DNA from: Neonectria sp. B-13
Taxonomy: Eukaryota; Ascomycota; Sordariomycetes; Hypocreales; Nectriaceae
DNA: 64,000 bases
NCBI GenBank assembly: GCA_002682825.1
Contig: NOKP01000054.1
Coordinates: forward strand, 45,720-109,719
Direction of reading: 5' to 3'
Shown: piece after piece, positions 54,980-64,000 of the stretch
How positions within the stretch are numbered: the stretch's first letter is position 1
Layout of the letters: the number at the start of each line of letters is the position of its first letter
Position numbers and translations under genes: made by a program
The notes under the pieces: generated by a model
The model's input: only the letters and a program-made list of their open reading frames with translations
Told to the model about the DNA's origin: nothing
Database searches by the model: none

Positions 54980-56566
54980 ACTGGATTTTCTTGCGGCCGT
55001 AAGTGTTGAGCGCGTGTGCCCGGTACCGACGGCTTTCGCAGCCATCCAACCGTCGACAATAGCTGCTCGGCCATGTCCATCTCGGGCGCCGTGACTTCAA
55101 ACGACATCCCTCCTCCCTTACCTCCACTTTGAGACCTTCCCGACACTGAGCCAACACATCTTCCTCCAGAAATGCGAGACAAGCGAGACTTCGGATCCGA
55201 CCCTGCGTCCTTTGCCAGCGGTTACGGGAGCATGGCCTCGTCTTTTGCAGAGAATACTCAACAACGAACGGAGAGGCATTGGCGACTTCAATAGCAGCTT
55301 CAATTTCGCCAGGACGAAGGTTACTCCAGCTATTCCACTGGATGGTACGAGTGTGAGTGCTCTCCCGCCACTGGTTCATGGCTGCATACGAGTTCATGCC
55401 AGCTGGGCAGGAATAGATCAGCTAATAACTTTGGCGTTCACAGGACTCGCGAATGTCTGCAAACAGCCGCGTTCAGCCTTTCCCACTGCCATTTCCAATT
55501 AAAATCCCCTGCCGATAGCCACGGTGACAGTATGAAGAAGAAACTTGATCGTTTCTGGATGCTGGAAAGGTCACCACCTCGGTCCCTTCCCAGTACCGAG
55601 CTACCACCTAGAAGCCCGCCGGCCGAGGGCAGGTTCCTTCCCGCGATCGGTGTTCCCGCCCAGCTCCCCATTCACACCCACATCATCCTGGGTTCCCCAG
55701 TCCGGCTCACCGAGACACTCCGCAGTGCCTCTTTGCACTGCTCGACCAATGATGGCTCCGACATTGACCGCTTCCTACAAACTCGCGCTCAGAGGAACAA
55801 CAGCAACGATACCACCTTAACACGAGGCAACTACGAGAATGGAGCCACTGGTATGAATATTAACGAGTCGCAATCTCTCAAACGGCTGCACATCAATGAT
55901 GCGTACCTCCCGGCCGGTGGTCAGAAGCGGAGGGCAGCCAGCCCAACCGAAGAGCTCCTTCTTGCAACGGCAGAAGAGCTCAAGTAAGTATTAAACCTGA
56001 TGATGCGATACCCTGCTCCATGTTGTGCCGCGAATGTTTTCGAGCAATTTTATTCATTGCCATTGGCATGGTCCGCGACTGGGACGGAGCATCTACTGCT
56101 TACGAGAAGTTGAAAACATGCTCACCAAGCCGAAAAGCAATACAAATGCTCCGTCTGTGGAAACCGGTTCGGGAACAAGAACGAAGCGGAGCGTCATAAA
56201 AACACGCTCTATGTCCGCTGCCGTTATTGGTCCTGCTCAGCCCTCTCTGGATCCGATCGCGCCTTCCATGACTCAATTCATTGGCGTGGAGAGGCTGACG
56301 TGTGCGGCTACTGTGGCGGCGAGTTTCCGCGATCAGGGCCGGGCCCCAGGACGAATGGGCCCAGGATTACCACGAAATATGAGTGGGATGAGAGGACCCG
56401 ACATCTACAAGAGACGCACAAGTTCAGGGAGTGCAGCTTGTCCAAGAAATTCTTTCGAGCGGGCCACTTCAGACAACATCTCAGGCACAGCCACGCAGGC
56501 ACGTGCGGCAAATGGACCAACGCGCTGGAGAAAGCGTGCATGTTGGAGGAGGACCCGACGCCGTGA
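54980..56566 (+). pseudogene. C2H2 zinc-finger factor, decayed full-length copy
   Basis: The N-terminal disordered part (from about 55171; YGSMASS, MLERSPPRSLP, SLKRLHINDAYLPAGGQK, RRAASPTEELLLAT) is followed by a donor GTAAGT near 55986 and the finger region. KQYKCSVCGNRFGNKNEAER gives C-x2-C-x12-H, but the next zinc histidine is Tyr (KNTLYVR). Then come ADVCGYCGGEF, HKFRECSLSKKFFRAGHFRQ and HLRHSHAGTCGKW, ending EEDPTP. This is a conserved Aspergillus/Penicillium C2H2 architecture. A two-base loss near 55255 and an indel just before the first finger (about 56110, creating an in-frame TGA) break the frame. Block A keeps only the disordered part, in a fusion. Confidence 0.75.
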
Positions 56567-56609
56567 AGGAAGTCGATGATCAGCAATGGCTTGGGGTTCA
56601 ACAGGTCGA

Positions 56610-57003
56610 CTGCCGCACTTGGACGTTTCACCCACCAATCCTTTGGTCACTTAGTAGGGATCTCGACAAGGTAGGGTTGTCCGCAATTGAATGGGCCCCT
56701 GGCTGGCGGGTTAAAGAGGATAAAAAAACAGGGTAGTATATAGGTTTAGTGTGCATGTTACCGGGGAGTTCTCACATCGTTCTGGGTTTTGACCAAGGGA
56801 TCGGGATAGAGGGACGGGTCGGAGTACGGGGACAAGGCCGATTATAATTATTTTTGAGGGCGTTGTGAAATATGGGAATACGTAGCAATAATGGTGAATC
56901 GAGTAACAAGACTCGTCTGTCAGTGTCTCAGCTTGTTTGCTTGGTTTGCGAACTAATGTCTTGGTGTGTATTAAGAGGAGTCTAAGTCGTTGAAGATTGA
57001 ATT
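56610..57003 (+). repeat. duplication block B, downstream part
   Basis: Matches block A from CGACTGCCGCACTTGGACG to GTTGAAGATTGAA (30327). The homology stops at 57003, exactly where the BLM10 intron 1 acceptor begins on the other strand. Confidence 0.85.
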
Positions 57004-57584
57004 TCCTATATGGTGGTTAGCCAATGTCAAGTTACACGAGATGGGAATTGCAAGCGGGCGCACCTCGTCAGGGTCAACACCATGCGCAGGAATCGGTCAG
57101 CAGCGGTGGCGTCCAAGCCTGGGGCAAGAGCCAGCGAGTAATAGAGCTTCGCCAGCTTCGCCCTGAGCTCCCTCGTCATCTCAAACTTGAGATTGAGCCA
57201 TCCCTGAAGCTCGCGTGTCCAGTGGAGAGCGCCGGGTGAGAAGTCTTCGGCCTTGATGGTGATGTAGAGCTGCTTGAGAATTCCCTGCAGGGCTGCATCA
57301 CGCTGGGCTTCCTCCTCTACCTCGAACGGGAGCTGCTGAAAGTACGCAAAGGTGCGCGGGCGGTAGCGCTTCTTGTCGTCTTCGTCGGATTTGGAGTATG
57401 GAATGCCGGGGGAAGTGGCTCGGGAGATGGGCTCGTACGGCATAAAGTTGGCGAGGAGGTGAGATGCAGCCGTCGCCGGCAGGGCGGCGTGTGAGCCCGA
57501 GAGGCGAGGGCCAATGTTCTCGTCCATGATGGCGCGGATTTTGAGGCAGGCGGCGAAATGAGGGGATTGGGATTGCCGTCGCAA
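57004..57584 (-). pseudogene. BLM10/PSME4 proteasome activator, 5' fragment
   Basis: The minus strand encodes the family N-terminus as I recall it: MDENIGPRLSGSHAALPATA, NFMPYEPISRATSPG, YRPRTFAYFQQLPFEVEEEA, ILKQLYITIKAEDFSPGALH, WTRELQGWLNLKFEMTRELR, GLDATAADRFLRMVLTLTR. The start could be 57584 or the ATG of MDENIGP. After LTLTR a plausible 58-nt intron runs from donor GTGCGC to branch GGCTAAC and acceptor ATATAG (about 57004). The sequence then changes to duplication block B, so the remaining ~95% of the gene is missing. The reading frame shown is undamaged. A C-terminal-region piece lies 30 kb away at 26289-26604, same strand. Confidence 0.75.
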
Positions 57585-59100
57585 GGCTCGGGCGGCATGA
57601 ATGGAGCAGAGAGCGGGCTCTTCGTCTCACTTCAGCAATCCTTGGGAATGAAGCGGAGGAAAAAATGTATAGAGCCAAGGATATACAAGAATAAGACCAT
57701 GCGCGTCGAAGCTTAGGACTATTGGCAAACTTTGGAGGACGGAAGGCCCAGAAACATGGGAGCCTTCTTTCCTGGGGCTGCAAGAGAACCTGGAATTCTG
57801 GCCCCCAAGCGCGCAAAAATGCCAGAAGGCAGGAGCAGTACCGTCTAGGGGATGGTAACAAGCCCAAATGAGTCGACGCTCGATTGACGAGGAGAAACTC
57901 CAGAGAGCACCAGCTTCGTGGCTCAGTGTCGATCTTTCCACGGATACTAAACATATTTTTAATCAACGCAGATATCTGCAATCTGTTGAACAAGATGATT
58001 CATGAAAATCCATGCCATTTTCCCCCTCAAGAACTGTCTTTGATGGATGCCTCAGCGTTTGCTGCTCCGCCATCTAATTCCTGTGGTCGTACGGTCACCA
58101 CTTCGGTTGATCATCAGCCATTTCGCAACCGGTGGCAAAGTGGGTATTTCATCACGAGCTGCATGAAAGAGGCTGTATAGCAACCCATCGAACAGCGAGG
58201 TATACGTGAGCTTCCGAACTGCCAGGGGCCAGAACGAGAAGAGGGTGTGTTGGGTGTGTTGATACATACAGTCCTGTCCTGGCTGTGCCGCGCTGACCGT
58301 GCGCGGCTGCATATGCAAGCCGGTTTCACTGGCCGAGTCTCAACAGTGTGGAGTGTCAGGCTCTCGCCATGACGGCCGCCATGTAGCATCGCATGCAGTC
58401 AAGTAGCTCTGTTGTACCAAGTATTGATGCATACATCTAGGCCAAGCGAGCTATCCAGGGGGTTGACATGATCCGACGGTTGGCTACCACCCCACCAGCT
58501 ACATCCCTTTGAGGGTCCGAAGGCTCCTCAGAGGTATCAGCCCCACATCGCCCAGCGCAGGGTTTCTTATACTTCGATCGTCACCAAAGTTCAGTGTGGT
58601 CATTTGTACCATTTTCGACGATTGGTCAAACATCTGTACAGTGAGCGGTACGGAGCCTTCGCACACTCAAAGGGATCAGAAAAGCCCGATACTAGTCCGG
58701 CTGCGGAGGCATGGCAGAGGAAGAGTAATCACGCTATCCTCTATGTAGAGTAGTAGGCGATTCGAAATGATCCCTTCAATACTACGTAAAGCATCCTCTA
58801 GTCCACTTATTCATGGGCCAATCCCCTCATTAGTAGGAGCTAGGCGGTTGAGGTTTTGTATTGCTTTCTAACAGAGCATCACCCGTCTCTTTTCCCCCAC
58901 AGATGATCATATAAGACTCATGTCGGGCACCTCGAGGTCTCAGAAATCCCGTATTGGTACGGTTGCAGAAGAAGAAAAATGCCCACTATGATGCAATCAC
59001 GTTGCCTTGAGGTGTGGCCAGAATCATCTACGTGTTGCTAGCAGGCCTACTGGTGACACTACCTAATCCAATAGCAAGCCGAGCATCTCGGCCTGTCTCA
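57585..59100. other. no supported gene; upstream region of the BLM10 fragment
   Basis: 57600-57990 is probably the old BLM10 promoter and leader. Several short frames follow without domains. 58500-58750 and 58900-58990 share a pattern (GATCAGAAAAGCCCGATACTAGTCCGG / CTCAGAAATCCCGTATTGGTACGG), a diverged local repeat. Confidence 0.35.
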
Positions 59101-59126
59101 CCGTCTGCCCCTCGCCGTCCCGTTCT

Positions 59127-59694
59127 GTGGTTATGTCCTCAATCATGCGTGTCCTGAGGCGAGCGGGTTTCCTTTGCTTACTTTTTTCTTTCCTTCTTTT
59201 CGCGACCATTGGAGCGTTCTACATTCGCTTTCGGCCCGCATCTCTTAGTACCCCACCGGCCCAGCGCATCTACTACTCCGCTATACCTCAGCTCATTCAC
59301 CAGTCACTGACGGAAGAGACAACGTCTAGAGCGGGGCGTCTCACTCAGCCATTCCATTACCCCCAGAGTCTGTGATTGGGCCGGTTTTGCAACCATCGCC
59401 ATCTCTTCCTCATTCTTAACCTTAGACACCGTTACTTGTCTTCGCCTCCCAATATTCCACTGTGTTGTGTCTCCCGGTTCTGGTATCCACCTGACCTGAC
59501 CGGAAATCCCCTTTCCCCAAGTTCTCGCCACTACATTCCTTACTGGTCCTCTTACTCTTACCTCGCCAGCCACCGAAAGACTCGCCCCTCGCCACTCCAG
59601 CCGTGTCGTTCAAACACGTTTTGCCAGGAACTCTACTCTGTACTTCCACTCTTCCCCTTCCTGCACCCTCATCAATTCCCCGGCTTGGATCACC
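59127..59694 (+). promoter_or_regulatory. pyrimidine-rich upstream region of the hrmA-like gene
   Basis: Long C/T tracts (for example TACTTTTTTCTTTCCTTCTTTTC near 59180 and many CCT/CTC runs to 59660) precede the ATG at 59695. A frame at 59127-59375 with a hydrophobic LCLLFSFLLFATIGAF stretch is more likely a by-product of this composition than a gene. Confidence 0.35.
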
Positions 59695-61393
59695 ATGGTG
59701 CGTACGCCCATTTACTAGGAACCTGAGGCTAGTCACTGACAAAGATGATCCAATAGCAAATCGAAGAGGCTCTACGTCAACACTGCAGTATTTCTGCAAA
59801 ACGGCACTTTGTTGTCGTGATCATGGATGATGGTAGCCCAATGACCTTTTCGGGCTCCGGGCCTGCTAGACTCGATGTCGATGTTATGAGGCAGTTCTTT
59901 GACCTAGACAAATATCAGAAAGTCATGGACTCCTTGGATGCTAGTTAGTCTGCACTCATCTAGCGCTAATTTTGATACTTACATTTTTCTAGGAGCAAGC
60001 CCATACGTTGATGATACACACGGTTTCGACTATCGGCAAATGTCGAATTTCGACGAATGCGATGTCCCTGGACGCCCAAGTCGCAAAAGACACCGAGCCC
60101 GCCACCGAGTCAACGACGGTGATGATATTCCCATGGTAGTCTCGACGACAAGGAAGAGGATTGAGATCGGCAATGCCCAGGACGTATGGAACTCTTACGA
60201 GCAGTGTTTCAAAAAGTGCCAGCAGACAGCATGCAAACTCATTGCCAAGGCGTGGGTCAAGGCTGTCGAACCAAAGAAACAATCTGTCCATCCTTACACG
60301 GGAGGTGACGAGAAGGCACCAGAGTGGTGGCCCAAACCGTGGGGCTTGACTGAGGGAGATAAGGTCCGCCACAGGGAGCCAGATCATCTCTACAAGCGAG
60401 GTAAGATGATTAAAACATTTTGCACTTGGATAATCTAACAGGCTTCTAGAACGAGTTCACCTGCTAAATCACATCTTGAAAATGATCGTGGAGCCGAACG
60501 ACAAACAGCACCCCGACATTCAGAAACTGAATCTCACCGTTAAGAAGCTTGAGAAAATCACCACCGAGGCATTGTCAGCATTCTTCACCGACAAGGAAAA
60601 CCCGGCCAACGCTAAAAAGCGGCTATACCTGAATGAAATCTTCAAGGTAGCTCGGCAAGAGGAGAGGTTCAAAAAGGAAGAGATCGGTAGGTTGACCTAG
60701 CGCAAGTCTCTTCTACGATAGCCAGGCACTGACAGGTAGACAGATGGGACCACGGAAGTCAACGTGATGGCGGAAGACAAGATTCCAGACACTTACGGAT
60801 CAGAAAACGATGATGGATCAACCACAAAGGACGAGGATGAACAAGACATGCCAGCAACGAAACTATCAACTGTGCAAGGCTTGATTCCGACAGTTACTCC
60901 GGATCATAGTTCCGGCCCAGCCTTGCATGGCCCCCCTTTTCTTGGCGACTTGCCCGTGCGAGGGACTCAGTATGGACCTCCTATGATATCGGACATTGCA
61001 ACTGACCACCATGGGTTCGTGGAGGGAAGCAGCAGATCAGTTCACAACCAAACCTATGTTCATTCTCCAGGTGGAAATCTCGCGCTCGACATGGGAGCCC
61101 CCGCACCTCAAGATTCTAGCCGACGAGCGTCTCTCATAGGAGACTATTCCGGACAAAACGAAACCCACCTGTACAATCAACAGTGGCAGCCTAGTTCTAC
61201 TGCATTAAACACACCGGGCATGTACTCATTCACCCAGCAGCAGACCAACCCATCAACAATGGCATTTGTCAACCCCGCCGTCCCAATGAACCCAAGCCAG
61301 TCTGTATGGGAGGCTCATGTGATGGCCTCTGGCACGGCTATGCCCCCGGCCACATCCCTATGTTCCGGGCCGGAGGCGTGCCACAGTAAATAG
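59695..61393 (+). CDS. hrmA-like protein (DUF2841, subtelomeric hrmA-associated / YDR124W-like domain)
   Basis: Five exons after a three-base first exon keep one frame: 59695-59697, 59757-59943, 59993-60400, 60450-60686 and 60744-61393, 494 aa, introns 49-59 nt. Key blocks: QIEEALRQHC, RQFFDLDKYQKVMDSLDARA, FDYRQMSNFDECDVPGRPSR and KRHR (possible nuclear signal). The helical DUF2841 core follows: DVWNSYEQCFKKCQQTACKL, IAKAWVKAVEPKKQS, HPYTGGDEKAPEWWPKPWG, REPDHLYKRE and VHLLNHILKMIVEPN. The tail is disordered. In Aspergillus fumigatus the related hrmA lies in a subtelomeric cluster and controls hypoxia-responsive colony and biofilm morphology. No collagen-like partner gene is seen here. The last 20 codons look frameshifted; one base off, the sequence reads GHIPMFRAGGVPQ-stop. 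Confidence 0.82.
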
Positions 61394-63705
61394 TGCATCC
61401 CTCGCCAGGATACAACTACAGGGATAACGACAACTGAGGACTTCCAAGAGTTAAGCCTGGTCCAGTTTCTCGCAACCGATTACATTAGTCCGACAACTCG
61501 ATGCTAATCTCTGTACTAAATCAACGAGTACGAGTTACCTTGGCATGACCTTGTGCGGGAAAGTTTACTAAGAAGCAAGAGTTGGTTTCATTGCGGCTAG
61601 TTCTATTCAAAGCTAGCTAGCACTTTCATCAAATTTGACTTAGCTGCGATGTATTGCTCGGCCATCGTCAGTAGAATTACCTAGTGTGGAGGTGTCTGGA
61701 ATATCTGTCGTTCTAAATACTTCCATCCCATTTCGATGCCTCAACAGAGAGGGCAGAGCGTGCTGGTGTGCTACTAGTGATGATCAATGTAACCGATAGA
61801 CAGATTTACGTATCCAGAGCACACAGTTAGCTCTGTTAACTCCTCCTAGCTAGAGGAGAGCTGATATTCTTGCTCTGATTGCCAAGAACGTCGGGGTGTT
61901 TTCATATGTGCCCTATGGCCTGTGAATATACAATGAGGTGACAAAAGTTCCGAGGCAGGAGACACGTCTACACAACATTTGCCCATGAATGGTGAGCCGA
62001 ACAGGCTCCGCCAGAAGAGATTTTGGTCTAGTTGATCGTCCAAAGAGAGTATGGGAGACGTGAGCTGCGCAAGCCTACAGATCGTCTGACAGACAGACGG
62101 AGGGACCTTGCCGCGAGGATGACTAAGGGCGAGGGAGCCAGAAAGAGCCGGAAAGAGGGGAAATCCCTTAGACAGGGAGATCGCGGAAGGTCGCGACGAT
62201 CAAGTCACAACAACACCAACTCTAGCAGATTAAGTATCAATTGAATCATCTTACTAGACCAGATTATCATCCTCTATTTAACCGTACTTTATTACACCTG
62301 ACTTCGGCCCGTTAGACCGATACGACCCGGCCACGTGTCCGCCACCATCGCTGGTCATGAGTTCATCGCTGGGGCTGTCCATGTAGTCTGTCTAGGTAGC
62401 GGTCCCGGCTTCCGTATGGGCCTCTTGCAAAATTAACCAATTAGCCATTCAGTCATTCATCAGTCATTCAATATTCAGTTGTGTCAAGCTAATTTCCAGA
62501 CACGAACCTCTCGTTCTCTACCAAGAAGATTTGTCTAATCTGTTATCGGTGACGTGACTTCGCTGACACATGCTAGATAACATTGAACAACCTTATCTAT
62601 AGGAATCTTCCGCTCGTCTCCCATCTTTCTTACTGTACTGTACCAATTCTGACAATGAAGCAGATCATATTCCGAGAAACTATACGCGAAGCATTATTGG
62701 GGGAAACAGCGGCACGATGCTACTGCTGGTGTCTTGAACTCCTCATTCGAGCGAAGAATAAAACCGAGAAGGTTATCAGGAAAAGAGGAAGACAGCTCGA
62801 GCACATCCGGAGACTATTCTCCTCGATTTCGGAGCGGAGGCATAGGCCAGCCTAGTTGCCTGGAGAGGAATGAAAAGGAAATCAGATCGCTAAAGAGAAT
62901 CGCTTAGTCTAAGACATTCCGATCACAGCCATTGCTGAAGACTTCTAGCGAATATTAAAGGTCAGACTGGAGCAGCAGGCTTAGAATAGTCGGTAGTTCG
63001 CACAGTTTGTCTTTATCAATGCAATTTATTAGACGAGAAGCGTTTGCAACTATCACTACCCATGTCAGCATCTCAGTAGACGCGGCCACGAAAATACAGA
63101 TCCAGCTTAGTTAGGTCATGTTTGTTGAAAGGCCGTGTGCTGCATCCACCACCACGAAAATGTACCAAGGGTCGGTCAGGCTCGCGATATTCCAGTGGGC
63201 TTTTTATCACGTTTAATTCTTGAACATCAGTGGTGGGGGTTCAACTCTGTTCATGCCTCTGCAATGGCATCCTAGCTTGAACCACTGCTTATCACTCCGA
63301 GTTAGTATCAGTTAGTGCCAATACACTATTGCATGCTGAACTTTGAAACAAGGCAACTGACCTCGAAGCTCTTCTGGCGGGACTGGAGATGCTTTTGAGA
63401 CCCATACATCAATTCGGCGCCCTCCCGCAACTGAAGATCCCTGGCCCAACCGATTGGAACTGAGGGGACGGCGGCTCATTCGTCACTTCTGAGTGTTCAA
63501 TCTCAAACCGCGAAGGCTGAAGCACATTGTCCATGGAACAGGCGTGCCAGTCATCCAAAAGATGCAATGAAGACAATATTAAGGACAGTCCCCTCTGTTT
63601 TACATTGACATTGGTGTAAGGAGACGGGGCCGGCCAGAAGCCGAGCCCTCGGCGACCTTACCTTATAATCAGTTGTGTGGCGCCATTTTTTAACGCTAGT
63701 TCAAC
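61394..63705. other. no supported gene
   Basis: Short frames only; that at 62032-62244 is Arg/Lys-rich and without a domain. Fragments such as AGACGCGGCCACGAAAATACAGAT (63078) resemble 41369-41405. I see no tRNA or other RNA gene. Confidence 0.4.
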
Positions 63706-63876
63706 ATGGGAAACTCTGGAAACAACGATTGGTCGGGAGCAGGTGCGTCATTTGCGGTCAAGGGCCTTGATATCCCAGGTTTGCAAGTCTACGGAGGAGG
63801 TGTCTGCTTGACAATCAATCCTGGTGGCACAGGAACCAATGCCTATCATGGACTTGATTGTGCGTATTGGGTTTAA
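63706..63876 (+). CDS. small Gly/Asn-rich ORF, unrecognised
   Basis: ATGGGAAACTCTGG opens a 56-codon frame ending in TAA. It has an unusually smooth composition (GNNDWSGAGASFAVKGLDIP, YGGGVCLTINPGGTGTNAYH). A donor GTGCGT at about 63860 followed by an acceptor TCTAG at about 63903 could extend it beyond the stop, perhaps past the window edge. It has two Cys and no signal peptide. Family unknown; it may be the first exon of a larger gene. Confidence 0.3.
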   Translation: MGNSGNNDWSGAGASFAVKGLDIPGLQVYGGGVCLTINPGGTGTNAYHGLDCAYWV

Positions 63877-64000
63877 AGGGGCTCGCTGAAGGTCATCGTC
63901 TAGTTCAGTACCGGACAAAACTTGAAGTATCGACCAGGGAAGCTTGAGAGGCGACTGGAAGAGGGCCTTAGATTCTGCCTTCTCGTCATTAGACAGGCAA

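Noticed and set aside
54750..55397. Minus-strand frame of 215 codons
   Set aside because: Antisense to the 5' part of the C2H2 pseudogene; block A shows the plus strand is the coding one.
59127..59375. Small protein with one hydrophobic helix
   Set aside because: Lies in the CT-rich leader of the hrmA-like gene, where Leu/Phe/Ser codons arise from base composition.
1..64000. CRISPR arrays, operons or ribosome binding sites
   Set aside because: The repeats found are long, irregular and not spaced by unique spacers, and the genes have spliceosomal introns, so prokaryotic feature types do not apply.
1..64000. Repeat-induced point mutation (RIP) as the cause of decay
   Set aside because: Duplicate copies differ partly by transitions, but they are not AT-rich and the changes go both ways by eye. 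I could not count dinucleotide indices, so no claim is made.
1..64000. Giant Starship-type transposon
   Set aside because: A cargo-like mix of genes is suggestive, but I saw no DUF3435 tyrosine recombinase captain or matching ends.

Overview
The window looks like an accessory, probably subtelomeric stretch of a filamentous ascomycete genome of the Aspergillus/Penicillium type (Eurotiales). The evidence is short introns of about 45-115 nt with GT...CTAAC/CTGAC...TAG signals, pyrimidine-rich promoters, fungal Zn2Cys6, C2H2 and F-box protein families, fungal Ty3, Tc1/mariner and Helitron relics, and a gene of the subtelomeric hrmA-associated (DUF2841) family near the right end. Genus assignment is inference; the sequence contains no rRNA or other diagnostic marker.

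Layout. 1-4.4 kb: nothing recognisable. 4.4-5.8 kb (-): single-finger C2H2 regulator. 8.9-10.2 kb (+): Azf1-like C2H2 regulator that lacks the start of its finger array. 10.5-11.0 kb: a 250-bp direct duplication around a single N (probable contig join). 11.7-13.5 kb: 5'-truncated Ste23/insulin-degrading-enzyme pseudogene. 14-18.3 kb: fragments of dispersed repeats, including a ~150-bp tandem unit. 19.5-22.2 kb (+): intact AWS-SET-postSET-PHD histone methyltransferase. 22.5-23.6 kb: Helitron Rep relic. 23.6-25.7 kb (-): broken F-box gene. 26.3-26.6 kb (-): piece of the proteasome activator BLM10. 27.5-30.3 kb: block A of a large duplication, carrying an open Zn2Cys6 fusion gene. 31.1-31.5 kb: third, inverted piece of a C2H2 gene. 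32.8-37.4 kb: decayed Ty3 retrotransposon with a 673-bp assembly gap. 37.5-38.3 kb: decayed mariner-type transposase. 38.4-40.4 kb: second Ste23 pseudogene. 43.3-46.7 kb (-): intact four-exon Est1-type DNA/RNA-binding protein. 48.5-57.0 kb: block B of the duplication, with a nearly intact Zn2Cys6 regulator, a small membrane protein and a decayed C2H2 gene. 57.0-57.6 kb (-): 5' piece of BLM10. 59.7-61.4 kb (+): hrmA-like gene. 63.7 kb: small unrecognised ORF.

Most of the window is a graveyard of copied and rearranged gene pieces around a few open genes (SET/PHD methyltransferase, Est1-like protein, hrmA-like protein, perhaps the two C2H2 regulators and the membrane protein). The left half (11-31 kb) and right half (38-57 kb) share many blocks, some direct and some inverted. 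The most notable product is the gene at 28.2-29.8 kb. There, deletions appear to have joined the DNA-binding half of one regulator in frame to the disordered region of its neighbour, giving an open 470-codon chimera, while the unfused arrangement survives in block B. All calls are from reading the sequence and recalling families; no searches were run.
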